Below, piece after piece: positions 41,462 through 50,461 of a stretch of 64,000 nucleotides of DNA. The translations under genes and the position numbers were made by a program. Each line of letters begins with the position of its first letter. Position 1 is the stretch's first letter. The notes beneath the pieces are model-generated. The model saw nothing but the letters and a program-made list of their open reading frames with translations, did no database searches and was not told the origin of the DNA. Source of the DNA: JAYPAN01 sp049597955 (GTDB lineage Bacteria; Pseudomonadota; Alphaproteobacteria; RS24); assembly GCA_049597955.1 (NCBI GenBank), contig JBMYND010000005.1, positions 60,741 through 124,740 of the forward strand, given 5' to 3'.

Positions 41462-44173
41462 TTAACGCACCGCGCCATGGCAATGTTTGAATTTGCGACC
41501 TGAGCCGCAAGGGCAGGGCGCATTGCGCGGCACTTTGCGGAAAATTTCTTCCGGCAGCGCCGCCAAATCAATATTTGCGGCTTCTGTCGCACCGGCACCC
41601 CCCTGCAAATTGGGCGGGGCCATATCCGGCCCGGCCATATCCGGTACTGTCAGTTCCGGCGTTGTCAGTTCAGGCGGGCGCGTGTCGAGTTGCACACGGG
41701 TGATATAACGCACCACATCGCGGCGCAATTCGGACAGCATGTCAGAAAACAGCGTAAAAGCTTCCAGTTTGAACTCGGCCAGCGGGTCGCGTTGTCCGAA
41801 GCCGCGCAGGCCGACAATCTGGCGCAAATGTTCAAGCATCAGCAAATGCTCGCGCCAATGATGGTCGAGCGTTTGCAGCAAGACTGATTTTTCAACCTGC
41901 CGCATTAATTCCGGGCCAAGTTCGGCCGCGCGCGCCGCCAATGCGCGGTCACTGGCATCATAAAGCCGCGCCTTGATTTCCTCATCGGCAATGCCTTCCT
42001 CACCGGCCCAATCAGCCAGCGGCAATTGCAGGTTGAAAATATCGTCCACCGCCGCATTCAGCCCTTCAATATCCCATTGCTCGGCATAGGCGCGCGGCGG
42101 AATATGCGTCTCCACAAGCTCGTCAATAATCTGATGGCGCATATCGTCTATATTGGCGTCCACCGTATCGGCGCGCATAAAGTCAATGCGCTGCTCAAAC
42201 ACGACTTTGCGCTGGTCGTTCATCACATCATCATATTTGAGAATGTTTTTGCGAATGTCGAAATTGCGCGCCTCGACTTTCTTCTGCGCGCGCTCCAGCG
42301 CCTTGTTTATCCAAGGATGAACAATCGCCTCACCCTCTTGCAGGCCAAGGCGTTGTAACATGCCATCCATGCGGTCAGTGCCGAAAATGCGCATTAAATC
42401 ATCTTCAAGGCTCAAAAAGAAACATGACCTGCCGGGGTCGCCCTGGCGCCCGGAACGCCCGCGAAGCTGATTGTCAATACGGCGGCTTTCATGGCGCTCC
42501 GTGCCAATCACGCATAGGCCACCAGCGTCCAGCGCGGTCTGTTTCAAGCGGTCAATATCGGCAAGTATCTCATCCTGTTTGCGCTTGCGCCGGTCGCCGT
42601 CAAGCCCGTCCAATTCCTGTTGCAGGCGCATATCGACATTGCCGCCAAGCTGGATGTCGGTGCCGCGCCCGGCCATATTGGTGGCAATGGTGACCGCGCC
42701 CGGCACGCCAGCCTGGGCGATAATCTGCGCTTCCTGCTCGTGATAGCGGGCGTTCAAAACATTATGTTTTATCTTGCGCTTTTTCAGCAGCGCCGCCAGC
42801 ATTTCCGATTTTTCAATCGAGGTTGTGCCGACAAGCACCGGTTGGCCGCGCTCCTGACAATCAACAATCAAGTCAATAATCGCCGTGTCTTTTTCAGCCA
42901 GTGTCCGGTAAATCGCATCATCATCATCGGCGCGGGCAATTGGCGTATTGGTCGGAATCTCGACCACATCCAGCCCGTAAATATCAAGAAACTCATCGGC
43001 TTCGGTCAGAGCCGTGCCGGTCATGCCCGACAGGCGCTCATAGAGGCGGAAATAATTCTGGAATGTCACCGAGGCAAGCGTTTGGTTTTCCGGTTGAATC
43101 GCTACGCCTTCCTTGGCTTCAAGCGCCTGGTGCAGGCCGTCGGAAAAGCGCCGCCCTTCCATCATCCGACCGGTAAATTCGTCAATGATTACCACCCGAC
43201 CATTATCACCGGCACCGCGCACAATATAGTCGCGGTCTTTCTGGAATAATGTATGGGCGCGCAACGCATTGGTGACATGATGCACCAGCGTCACATTGTG
43301 AATGTCGTAAATCGAACTGTCATCGGTCAGCAAACCGGCTTGCGACAGCAATGTCTCCATATGCTCATTGCCGGTTTCACTGAGATTGACCGAACGGGTT
43401 TTTTCGTCAATCTCGAAATCTTCTTCGCCGAGCTTTGGCACTAATTTGTCAATCGTGACATAAAGGTCGGAACGGTCTTCCAACGGGCCGGAAATAATCA
43501 GCGGCGTGCGCGCTTCGTCAATCAGAATCGAATCAACCTCATCGACAATGGCAAAGCCGTGGCCGCGCTGCACCATATCTTCCAGCCGATATTTCATATT
43601 GTCGCGCAAATAATCAAAGCCCAGCTCATTATTGGTGGCATAGGTGATGTCTTTGGCATATTCGCCGCGCCTTTGGTCATCATCCATTTCATTGGTGATG
43701 CAGCCAGTTTGCAGGCCAAGCGCCTCATGCACCACGCGCATCCAATTGGCATCGCGCTGGGCCAGATAATCATTAACGGTCACAACATGCACCGGCTCGC
43801 CCGCCAATGCGTGCAAATAGCAAGGCAAGGTGGCGACCAGTGTTTTGCCCTCGCCGGTTTTCATTTCGGAGATTTTGCCGTCATGCAAAGCCATGCCGCC
43901 GACAAGCTGCACATCATAATGGCGTTGGCCAAGTGTGCGCCGCGCCGCTTCGCGCACAGCGGCAAAAGCATCTTCGAGAATATCATCCAGCGTCTCGCCG
44001 TCAGCCAGCCGCGCCTTTAAGGCGGCTGTCACCTCGCGCAGCGCCGTATCGTCAAGCGCCTGATATTGCGCTTCCAGCGCATTTATCTTTTCAACGCGGG
44101 CCAGATAGGAACGCAACTTCCGTTCATTGGCCGAACCGAAAAGGCGGCGTCCAAGCGATTGCAATCCTAACAT
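41462..44173 (-). CDS. secA: preprotein translocase ATPase SecA
   Basis: A 903-residue SecA motor for the Sec system. Walker A is MKTGEGKTLVATLP and motif II is VDEVDSILIDEARTPLIISG. The helicase C-terminal motifs (TNMAGRGTDIQLGG, RSGRQGDPG) and the preprotein-binding domain are in place, and it ends with the zinc-binding CPCGSGRKFKHCHG, which contacts SecB. I chose ATG 44173 (MLGLQSLGRRLFGSANER), the usual SecA N-terminus with AGAGG upstream, rather than the open frame to 44263. It is divergent from the parvulin gene, and its leader contains a hairpin at 44208-44227. Confidence 0.97.
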   Translation of the reverse strand: MLGLQSLGRRLFGSANERKLRSYLARVEKINALEAQYQALDDTALREVTAALKARLADGETLDDILEDAFAAVREAARRTLGQRHYDVQLVGGMALHDGKISEMKTGEGKTLVATLPCYLHALAGEPVHVVTVNDYLAQRDANWMRVVHEALGLQTGCITNEMDDDQRRGEYAKDITYATNNELGFDYLRDNMKYRLEDMVQRGHGFAIVDEVDSILIDEARTPLIISGPLEDRSDLYVTIDKLVPKLGEEDFEIDEKTRSVNLSETGNEHMETLLSQAGLLTDDSSIYDIHNVTLVHHVTNALRAHTLFQKDRDYIVRGAGDNGRVVIIDEFTGRMMEGRRFSDGLHQALEAKEGVAIQPENQTLASVTFQNYFRLYERLSGMTGTALTEADEFLDIYGLDVVEIPTNTPIARADDDDAIYRTLAEKDTAIIDLIVDCQERGQPVLVGTTSIEKSEMLAALLKKRKIKHNVLNARYHEQEAQIIAQAGVPGAVTIATNMAGRGTDIQLGGNVDMRLQQELDGLDGDRRKRKQDEILADIDRLKQTALDAGGLCVIGTERHESRRIDNQLRGRSGRQGDPGRSCFFLSLEDDLMRIFGTDRMDGMLQRLGLQEGEAIVHPWINKALERAQKKVEARNFDIRKNILKYDDVMNDQRKVVFEQRIDFMRADTVDANIDDMRHQIIDELVETHIPPRAYAEQWDIEGLNAAVDDIFNLQLPLADWAGEEGIADEEIKARLYDASDRALAARAAELGPELMRQVEKSVLLQTLDHHWREHLLMLEHLRQIVGLRGFGQRDPLAEFKLEAFTLFSDMLSELRRDVVRYITRVQLDTRPPELTTPELTVPDMAGPDMAPPNLQGGAGATEAANIDLAALPEEIFRKVPRNAPCPCGSGRKFKHCHGAVR

Positions 44174-44207
44174 AAAACCTCTCTTTGGCGCAGTGTGCAT
44201 CACTGCT

Positions 44208-44227
44208 GCCCCTTGCATGTAAGGGGC
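44208..44227. promoter_or_regulatory. perfect hairpin in secA leader
   Basis: GCCCCTT (44208-44214) and AAGGGGC (44221-44227) form a perfect seven-base stem with the loop GCATGT. It lies 35 bases upstream of the secA ATG on the minus strand, and about 126 bases before the parvulin gene start on the plus strand. Possible roles are control of secA translation or an operator. Confidence 0.4.
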
Positions 44228-44352
44228 CGTTGGCGCGGTGTCAATTGCCAGCGTGAAAAGCATTTATGGCATGTCGGGGCAAAAAGGCTTGTTTGCCATA
44301 TTTTGCCTGTGAAGTATGCTATAGCTTGGCGGATGAAAGAAGGGTTTCGACA

Positions 44353-45192
44353 GTGACGGGTAAAAGTTTTAAGCATTTCGGGACGGCGCTGCTTATGGCG
44401 GCATGTATCAGCATGACCGACTTGCCGGCAATGGCGCAAACCCCCAATGGCGGTGTTGTCGCAAAAGTCAATGGCACGGACATCACCTATGATGACATTG
44501 CGCTGGTCGAGGAAGAATTGCGCGGCTTTATCGGTCAAATGCCCGAACAGCAACGCTTTGAGACAGTTCGCGGTTATATGGTGGATCGCGTTTTGGCGGC
44601 GCAGGCGGCGCGCAAGGCCGGGCTTGAAAATGACCCGCAGGTGAAATTGCGGCAGGCTTTTATGGATAATAAGGCTTTGCAGGATGTTTATGTGGCGCGC
44701 GAATTAATGGCACGGGTCGATGAAAAGAAAATCGAAGCCTATTATCGCAAGGAAATCAGCGCCGCGTCGCGCGAGGAAGAAGTGCGGGCGCGCCATATTC
44801 TGGTTGATGACAAGGAAACGGCGCAGGACATTATCGCTCAATTGGCCAAGGGCGCCGATTTCGTGGCGCTGGCCAAGGAAAAATCGAAAGGCCCGTCCGG
44901 CCCGTCAGGCGGTGATTTGGGCTATTTCGGCAAGGCGGCAATGGTCGCGCCATTTTCCGAAGCGGCGTTCAAATTGGAAAAGGGCGGTGTGTCGGAACCG
45001 GTCAAAACCCGCTTTGGCTGGCATGTGATTAAGGTGGAAGACCGCCGCGTGCGCCCGACACCCCCATTGGAAGAAGTGCGCGGCCAGATTTTCGATATTT
45101 TACTCGGTGAGGCGCGGCGTGAACTTTACGGCAAATTGCGCGAAAATGCCGATATCAGTTTTGTTGACCCATCGCCGACCACAGAAGAATAG
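44353..45192 (+). CDS. periplasmic parvulin-type peptidyl-prolyl isomerase
   Basis: A 279-residue exported protein. A GTG start at 44353 with AGGG eight bases upstream gives a signal peptide (MTGKSFKHFGTALLMAACISMTDLPAMA) and a length fitting PpiC/SurA-like foldases. The isomerase core is visible in the second half: EVRARHILVDDKETAQDIIAQLAKGADFVALAKEKSKGPSGPSGGDLGYFGKAAMVAPFSEAAFKLEKGGVSEPVKTRFGWHVIKVEDRR. It would assist outer-membrane protein folding in the periplasm. It is divergent from secA, and argJ begins six bases after its stop. Confidence 0.93.
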   Translation: MTGKSFKHFGTALLMAACISMTDLPAMAQTPNGGVVAKVNGTDITYDDIALVEEELRGFIGQMPEQQRFETVRGYMVDRVLAAQAARKAGLENDPQVKLRQAFMDNKALQDVYVARELMARVDEKKIEAYYRKEISAASREEEVRARHILVDDKETAQDIIAQLAKGADFVALAKEKSKGPSGPSGGDLGYFGKAAMVAPFSEAAFKLEKGGVSEPVKTRFGWHVIKVEDRRVRPTPPLEEVRGQIFDILLGEARRELYGKLRENADISFVDPSPTTEE

Positions 45193-45198
45193 GGCATT

Positions 45199-46497
45199 AT
45201 GACATCCAAACTTCCGGTTTCGCCTTTGGCCCCGAAAAAAACGCCGCGCTTGCCGCAATTGGCAGGTGTGCGCTTGGCGACGGCGGCGACCGGTGCGCGC
45301 TATCAGGGGCGCGATGATTTAATGCTCATGCATTTCGCCCCGACCACCACAATGGCCGGTGTGTTTACCCGTTCGCTAATGCCGTCAGCGGCGGTTGATT
45401 TATCGCGCCAGCATTTGAGCGACAGTCGCGGGCGGGCGGCGGCTTTGGTGGTCAATGCGGGCAATGCCAATGCCTTTACCGGCGCGGCAGGAGCCAAAGC
45501 GGCGATGGCTATGGCGCAAGGCGCGGCGGCGGCACTGTCGTGCAAAGCGGCGCAGGTCTATGTCGCTTCGACCGGTGTGATTGGCGAGGATTTGCCAAGC
45601 GCGCCCTTGGTGGACGGAATAAATGCCATTGCCCGGCGGTTTGAGGCCAAGCCGCAAGCCGGTGCCTCCGGACATAATGACCATAAAGCCTGGCTGGCGG
45701 CGGCGCGCGCCATAATGACTACGGATACTTTCCCCAAACTGGCCACGCAGACGGCGCGTTTTGGCGGCAAAACTGTCACTTTGAACGGCATTGCCAAAGG
45801 CTCCGGCATGATTGCGCCGGATATGGCAACCATGCTGGCTTTTGTGGTGACCGATGCGGCGATACCGGCGCGGGTTTTGCAAAGCCTGTTGGCGCAGGCC
45901 AATGAAACCAGTTTCAATGCGATTACAGTGGATGGCGACACATCCACTTCCGACACTTGCTTGCTGTTTGCCACCGGTGTTCACGCACTTGGCGGTGCGC
46001 CCTTGCGCTCGGCCAATGACAAGCGGCTGGCCGGTTTCAAAAAAGCCCTGCACGCGCTGATGCAGGATTTGGCGGTGCAAACTGTCAGCGATGGCGAGGG
46101 CGCCAGCAAGCTGATGGTGATTGACGTTGCCGGTGCACAAGATGATGCAGCGGCGCGGCGCATTGGCCTGTGTGTCGGCAATTCGCCCTTGGTCAAAACG
46201 GCAGTGGCCGGTGAGGACGCCAATTGGGGGCGGATTGTTATGGCTGTCGGGCGGTCGGGCGAATTGGCCGAACGCGACCGGCTGGCCATTGATATTGGCG
46301 GTGTGCCGGTGGCGCGGCGCGGTCGGGCGGTTAAGGGCTATGATGAAAAGCCGGTAGCGCGGCACATGCGCGGTCGCCGGATAGAGATAAAAATTTCGGT
46401 CGGCGCGCAGGGCGGCAAGGGCAAGGGCCGCGCCCGCATTTGGGCCAGCGATTTAACGCATGGCTATATTTCAATCAATGCCGATTATCGAAGCTGA
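45199..46497 (+). CDS. argJ: bifunctional ornithine acetyltransferase / N-acetylglutamate synthase
   Basis: A 432-residue enzyme of arginine biosynthesis that moves the acetyl group from N-acetylornithine to glutamate. The self-cleaving site is the Thr in KGSGMIAPDMATMLAFVV, where alpha and beta chains are separated, and other conserved features are NAGNANAFTGAAG, DGDTSTSDTCLLFATG and GEDANWGRIVMAVGRSGE. It probably forms an operon with the parvulin gene upstream and mutT downstream. Confidence 0.96.
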   Translation: MTSKLPVSPLAPKKTPRLPQLAGVRLATAATGARYQGRDDLMLMHFAPTTTMAGVFTRSLMPSAAVDLSRQHLSDSRGRAAALVVNAGNANAFTGAAGAKAAMAMAQGAAAALSCKAAQVYVASTGVIGEDLPSAPLVDGINAIARRFEAKPQAGASGHNDHKAWLAAARAIMTTDTFPKLATQTARFGGKTVTLNGIAKGSGMIAPDMATMLAFVVTDAAIPARVLQSLLAQANETSFNAITVDGDTSTSDTCLLFATGVHALGGAPLRSANDKRLAGFKKALHALMQDLAVQTVSDGEGASKLMVIDVAGAQDDAAARRIGLCVGNSPLVKTAVAGEDANWGRIVMAVGRSGELAERDRLAIDIGGVPVARRGRAVKGYDEKPVARHMRGRRIEIKISVGAQGGKGKGRARIWASDLTHGYISINADYRS

Positions 46498-46498
46498 G

Positions 46499-46891
46499 AT
46501 GATATTGGTTGTGGCCTGCGCGCTGGTCGATGCCGATGGGCGGGTGCTGGTGGCGCAAAGACCGGCGGGCAAATCCATGGCCGGGCTGTGGGAGTTTCCC
46601 GGTGGCAAGCTTGAAGCCGGTGAGACCCCCGAAGCCGCGCTCATCAGGGAATTGAAAGAAGAGCTGGATATTGATGTCACCGCCGCCTGCCTTGCGCCAT
46701 TGAGTTTTGCCAGCCATGCTTATCCTGATTTTCATTTGCTGATGCCGCTTTATGTGTGCCGCAAATGGCAGGGCATGGTGCGCCCGCGCGAGCATCAGAA
46801 ACTGGCATGGCACCGCCCGCGCGAATTGTTTGACCTGTCCATGCCACCGGCTGACATGCCGTTAATTGCCATGTTGCGCGATAATCTTTAA
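46499..46891 (+). CDS. mutT: MutT-type Nudix hydrolase (8-oxo-dGTPase)
   Basis: A 130-residue Nudix protein with the box GKLEAGETPEAALIRELKEEL, matching GX5EX7REUXEE; the usual glycine of the last turn is replaced by aspartate. VLVAQRPAGKSMAGLWEFPGGK is typical MutT, which removes 8-oxo-dGTP from the nucleotide pool. ATG 46499 lies two bases after the argJ stop (TGAGATG); ATGs at 46460 and 46478 inside argJ are alternatives. I see no strong ribosome site, which suggests coupling to argJ translation. Confidence 0.9.
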   Translation: MILVVACALVDADGRVLVAQRPAGKSMAGLWEFPGGKLEAGETPEAALIRELKEELDIDVTAACLAPLSFASHAYPDFHLLMPLYVCRKWQGMVRPREHQKLAWHRPRELFDLSMPPADMPLIAMLRDNL

Positions 46892-46901
46892 GGCTGACGG
46901 T

Positions 46902-47783
46902 TTACCGGTTTGAAAAATCCGGTGTCAGATGGGGGCGGGCAGTTTTACGGGATGGCGCGGCGGCCTGTCCGGCGCGGCCTGACAAATAGCAAATCTCAAA
47001 TTCGGCACAGGCTCTGCCATTTGCCGCTGCGGTATTTTGCGAGAAAATCTCCAAGGCGCGGGCCAGCACGTCACGGCGCAGGCCGGTTTTGTGGCGCGCC
47101 AGCAATATATTGGCCTCGCCCATGCCGCGTAAATCATGCAGGAGCCGCATCGGGTTTTGATAGCTGACCGGAATAATGTCGCTGTCGGAGACCGGGTCGC
47201 TATATCCGGTGCGCTGCAACAGACCGGCCAAATCGCGCAAATCGGCAAATGGGTGAATATGCGGCGCTATGCCGGCGGCCAGCTCGCTTTCGGCCAGCAA
47301 AAAAGCCTGTCGCAAAGCGGCCAATGTCGAAATGCCCGGAATCGCCGCCAGAAACAGCCCGTCCGGTTTCAGCGCGGCGCGTATTTGCACCAGCGTGCCG
47401 GGCAAATCATTGACATGATGCAGCCCCCAAAGCGCCACAATCGCATCGCAAGATTGCGGCGCCAAGGGCAGGCGCTCTTCGTCCAGCACAAGGGCGCGGC
47501 CATTATAGGGTCGGCGCGGCAGCATGGCGGGGGTTAAATCCGCCTCGCAAAGCCAGCCAAATGGTGCAGGCGTGGCCATATCGTCAAAGGCTGCTGTCAA
47601 TAAGCCGCCACTGCTGCCCAAACACAGCGCGCGGTCAAAATGCCTGTTAAACCCATGCAGGCGTTGAGCCAATTCTGCCGCAATATGGCGGTGCAAAAAA
47701 TCATGCTCGGCAAAATTGGCGGCGGCACGGGTGCGATTGGCGGTCAATCGCTGCCGGTCAAATATGGTCGGAACGGTATTCAT
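46902..47783 (-). CDS. class I SAM-dependent methyltransferase (NDUFAF5-like)
   Basis: A 293-residue methyltransferase. The SAM-binding region is modified but visible (RALCLGSSGGLLTAAF), with the post-I acidic residue in WLCEADLTPAML and motif III near LPLAPQSCDAIVALWGLHHVNDLPGTLVQIRAALKPDG. It resembles the NDUFAF5 group, an assembly factor that hydroxylates or methylates a complex I subunit; in alphaproteobacteria this gene is usually beside comF, as here. I infer a role in respiratory complex I assembly. Divergent from comF. Confidence 0.88.
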   Translation of the reverse strand: MNTVPTIFDRQRLTANRTRAAANFAEHDFLHRHIAAELAQRLHGFNRHFDRALCLGSSGGLLTAAFDDMATPAPFGWLCEADLTPAMLPRRPYNGRALVLDEERLPLAPQSCDAIVALWGLHHVNDLPGTLVQIRAALKPDGLFLAAIPGISTLAALRQAFLLAESELAAGIAPHIHPFADLRDLAGLLQRTGYSDPVSDSDIIPVSYQNPMRLLHDLRGMGEANILLARHKTGLRRDVLARALEIFSQNTAAANGRACAEFEICYLSGRAGQAAAPSRKTARPHLTPDFSNR

Positions 47784-47924
47784 TGCAGGTTTTTATGCAG
47801 GACAGCGGCGCTCATAGCGTGCAATATGGCACATGAGATGAGGAAAACAAAAACAAACGCACCCTTCGGTGACTTAACGCATGGTGAAACCGGCTTTGGC
47901 CCGTTATCCGGTGGGCGCCGTTTT

Positions 47925-48701
47925 ATGCAGACGCAATTGGCAGGCTTGCTTGATTTTTTGGTGCCGACAAGCTGTCCTTTATGTCGGACGCGTGTCAGGT
48001 CAGAGCATGTGCTGTGCGCGGCTTGCTGGCGCGGTTTGACATTTATCACCGGGCCGGTTTGCGCGCGCACCGGCGCGCCAATGGCGCTGGATTTCGGGCC
48101 GGAAGCGGTCAGCCTGCCGGCGCAAATCAACCCGCCACCCTATTTTCGCGCCCGCGCCGCTTTGGCTTATAAAGGCAATGGCGCAAGGCTGGTGCGCTTG
48201 TTCAAATTCGGCGACCGGCCTGAATTGGCCGCCTATTTTGCCCCGCTCATGCTGAATGCTGCCAGTGCTTTATTCGATACAGTGTCGCCGGAAAATGAAT
48301 TGCCTGCAAATGCGCCGGTCTTTGTGCCGGTGCCTTTACACAGGCGGCGGCTTTTATCGCGGCGGTTCAACCAGTCGGCGGAACTTTGCCGCGCCCTGCG
48401 TCGCTTGAGCGGGCATGAATGCCTGTTTGATGTATTGCGTCGCGTGCGCCCGACGCGCCAGCAAATCGGATTGACCCGTCCCGGTCGCCAGCGCAATTTG
48501 CAAGGCGCATTTGCGTTGAATGACAAAACCGGCCATTTGATAAAAGACCGCCCGATTGTGCTTGTTGATGATGTGCTGACCACCGGTGCAACAGTCGAGG
48601 CTTGCACCAAAACCCTGTTGCGTGGCGGGGCGGCACAGGTCAATGTATTGACCATTGCCCGTGTGGTGATGCCCGAAAGGCTGCGTTTGCCAAAGCTGTA
48701 A
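47925..48701 (+). CDS. comF: ComF-family phosphoribosyltransferase-like protein
   Basis: A 258-residue ComF protein. The N-terminus has the zinc-like cysteine pairs CPLCRTRVRSEHVLCAAC, and the C-terminal half has the PRPP-like site PIVLVDDVLTTGATVEACTKTLL and FNQSAELCRALRR. ComF proteins act in DNA uptake or recombination-related processes. I chose the start at 47925; in-frame ATGs at 47826 and others upstream would extend it, but they fall in the divergent promoter region. Divergent from the NDUFAF5-like methyltransferase gene. Confidence 0.88.
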   Translation: MQTQLAGLLDFLVPTSCPLCRTRVRSEHVLCAACWRGLTFITGPVCARTGAPMALDFGPEAVSLPAQINPPPYFRARAALAYKGNGARLVRLFKFGDRPELAAYFAPLMLNAASALFDTVSPENELPANAPVFVPVPLHRRRLLSRRFNQSAELCRALRRLSGHECLFDVLRRVRPTRQQIGLTRPGRQRNLQGAFALNDKTGHLIKDRPIVLVDDVLTTGATVEACTKTLLRGGAAQVNVLTIARVVMPERLRLPKL

Positions 48702-48739
48702 GCGGCACGGGCAATTGCCATGAGTGAGGAGACCGCGTG

Positions 48740-49588
48740 ATGAAACTGGCCTGTGTGCAATTAACCACCGGACGCGACCCGGCGGCGAATCTGCCTGATA
48801 TGATTGCCCGCATCCGGCAGGCGCATCAGGCCGGCGCTGATTTTATCGGCTTGCCGGAAACCTGTAATTTCATGGAAAAAGGCCGCAAGGCCATGCAAGC
48901 GCGTCTGCGTGCCGAAGCCGATATGGAAGAATTGGCTGCCTTGCGCGGTCTGGCGAAAGAGTTGGGCATTTGGCTGTTGGCCGGGTCAATGATTGTTGCG
49001 GTGGAAGACGCTGATGAAGGCGCCCCCAAAGCAGCCAATCGGTCTTTGCTGATTGCACCTGACGGGGAAATTGCCGCGCGCTATGACAAAATCCACATGT
49101 TTGACGTGACGCTGGCCAATGGCGAAAAGCACCGCGAATCCGACAGCTACCGCCCCGGTGGGCAGGCTGTTTGCGCCGCTATGGGCGATATGCGGCTGGG
49201 CATGAGCGTGTGTTATGATTTGCGCTTTCCCGCACTTTACCGTCGTTTGGCCGAGGCGGGCGCCGAGATTTTATCCGTGCCAAGTGCTTTTACCGTGCCG
49301 ACCGGTGCGGCGCATTGGCATGTCTTGTTGCGCGCGCGGGCGATTGAGACGGGCTGTTTTGTTATGGCACCGGCACAGGTCGGGGCGCATGAAAATGGCC
49401 GCCATACTTTTGGCCACAGCCTGATTATTGACCCGTGGGGGCAGGTGTTGGCCGAAGCCGGTGAGACTGACCGGTTTATCATGGCAGAGATTGATTTGGC
49501 GCAAGTCAGTACGGCGCGCAGCCAGATTGCCGCTTTGGCGCATGGCCGCCGCTTCACCCTGCCGGATGGCGGCGAAGCGTCGGATTGA
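48740..49588 (+). CDS. Nit-family carbon-nitrogen hydrolase
   Basis: A 282-residue member of the nitrilase superfamily with the Glu-Lys-Cys triad: GLPETCNF, YDKIHMFDV and SVCYDLRFP. The sequence resembles Nit1/Nit2-type amidases, which remove deaminated glutathione or omega-amides (repair). AGGAG lies eight bases before ATG 48740; a GTG one codon earlier is possible. It follows comF by 38 bases and converges with ubiG. Confidence 0.9.
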   Translation: MKLACVQLTTGRDPAANLPDMIARIRQAHQAGADFIGLPETCNFMEKGRKAMQARLRAEADMEELAALRGLAKELGIWLLAGSMIVAVEDADEGAPKAANRSLLIAPDGEIAARYDKIHMFDVTLANGEKHRESDSYRPGGQAVCAAMGDMRLGMSVCYDLRFPALYRRLAEAGAEILSVPSAFTVPTGAAHWHVLLRARAIETGCFVMAPAQVGAHENGRHTFGHSLIIDPWGQVLAEAGETDRFIMAEIDLAQVSTARSQIAALAHGRRFTLPDGGEASD

Positions 49589-49593
49589 GCGGC

Positions 49594-50343
49594 TTAATCC
49601 TGTGCCGGTTTTTCCGCCATGCCCATATAATTGACACCCATATCGCCACCGCGCTGCCAGCGGTCAAGCAGCGGATTATAGCTGACACCGGTGCTGGTGG
49701 TGATGGCAAGCCCGGCCGCATTGGCCATTTGGTCAAGCTCATCCGGCGTGATGAATTTATGCCAATCATGCGTGCCGCGCGGCAACCAGCCCAGCACATA
49801 TTCCGCCCCGATAATGGCCAGCGCAAAAGATTTCAATGTCCGGTTCAATGTCGCCAAAAACATAATGCCGCCAGGCTTCAAAAGCGATGCACAATGCTGC
49901 ATGAAGGCAGGCGGGGCGGCGACATGCTCAATCACTTCCATATTGAGGATAATGTCGAAACGCGCGCCGTCAGCCGCCAATGCTTCGGCGGTGGTGGCGC
50001 GATAATCAATATCAAGGCCGGATTGGGCGGCGTGCAATGCGGCGGTTTTGATATTGGCATCGCTGGCATCGGCGCCGGTAACTTGCGCGCCCAAGCGCGC
50101 CATGGGTTCGCTGAGCAGACCGCCGCCGCAGCCAATATCAAGCAGGGCCAGCCCGTCAAACGGTTTCTCGGCCTGTGTGTCGCGCCCAAAATGGCGGCAG
50201 ACATTTTCGCGAATATAGGCCAAGCGCGTCGGGTTGAATTTATGCAGCGGTTTGAACTTGCCGGTCGGATCCCACCATTCTGCCGCCATGGCGGTGAATT
50301 TGGCGATTTCCTCGGCATCAATGGTTGAAACAGTCTCACTCAT
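49594..50343 (-). CDS. ubiG: ubiquinone O-methyltransferase UbiG
   Basis: A 249-residue SAM methyltransferase of ubiquinone synthesis. LDIGCGGGLLSEPMARLGAQVTGADAS is the SAM-binding signature, and EVIEHVAAPPAFMQHCASLLKPGG follows it; the N-terminal WWDPTGKFKPLHKFNPTRLAYI is typical of UbiG. I used ATG 50343; the ATG at 50364 would add seven residues. Convergent with the Nit-type hydrolase gene, divergent from lysC. Confidence 0.94.
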   Translation of the reverse strand: MSETVSTIDAEEIAKFTAMAAEWWDPTGKFKPLHKFNPTRLAYIRENVCRHFGRDTQAEKPFDGLALLDIGCGGGLLSEPMARLGAQVTGADASDANIKTAALHAAQSGLDIDYRATTAEALAADGARFDIILNMEVIEHVAAPPAFMQHCASLLKPGGIMFLATLNRTLKSFALAIIGAEYVLGWLPRGTHDWHKFITPDELDQMANAAGLAITTSTGVSYNPLLDRWQRGGDMGVNYMGMAEKPAQD

Positions 50344-50461
50344 TGCTTTGCTTTCTGCACTCATGGCTTGCCAGCCCTGTGTTTAATCGTGTAAGCGGTG
50401 CTTGTTCAAGCCCCTTTGCGATATAGCGTGTTTTGAAAAGGGGTCGAATGGAAAGGGTGTC

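Noticed and set aside
44266..44352. An N-terminal extension of the parvulin gene by 29 codons
   Set aside because: It is not signal-peptide-like and overlaps the divergent secA promoter, while GTG 44353 has a good ribosome site and signal peptide.
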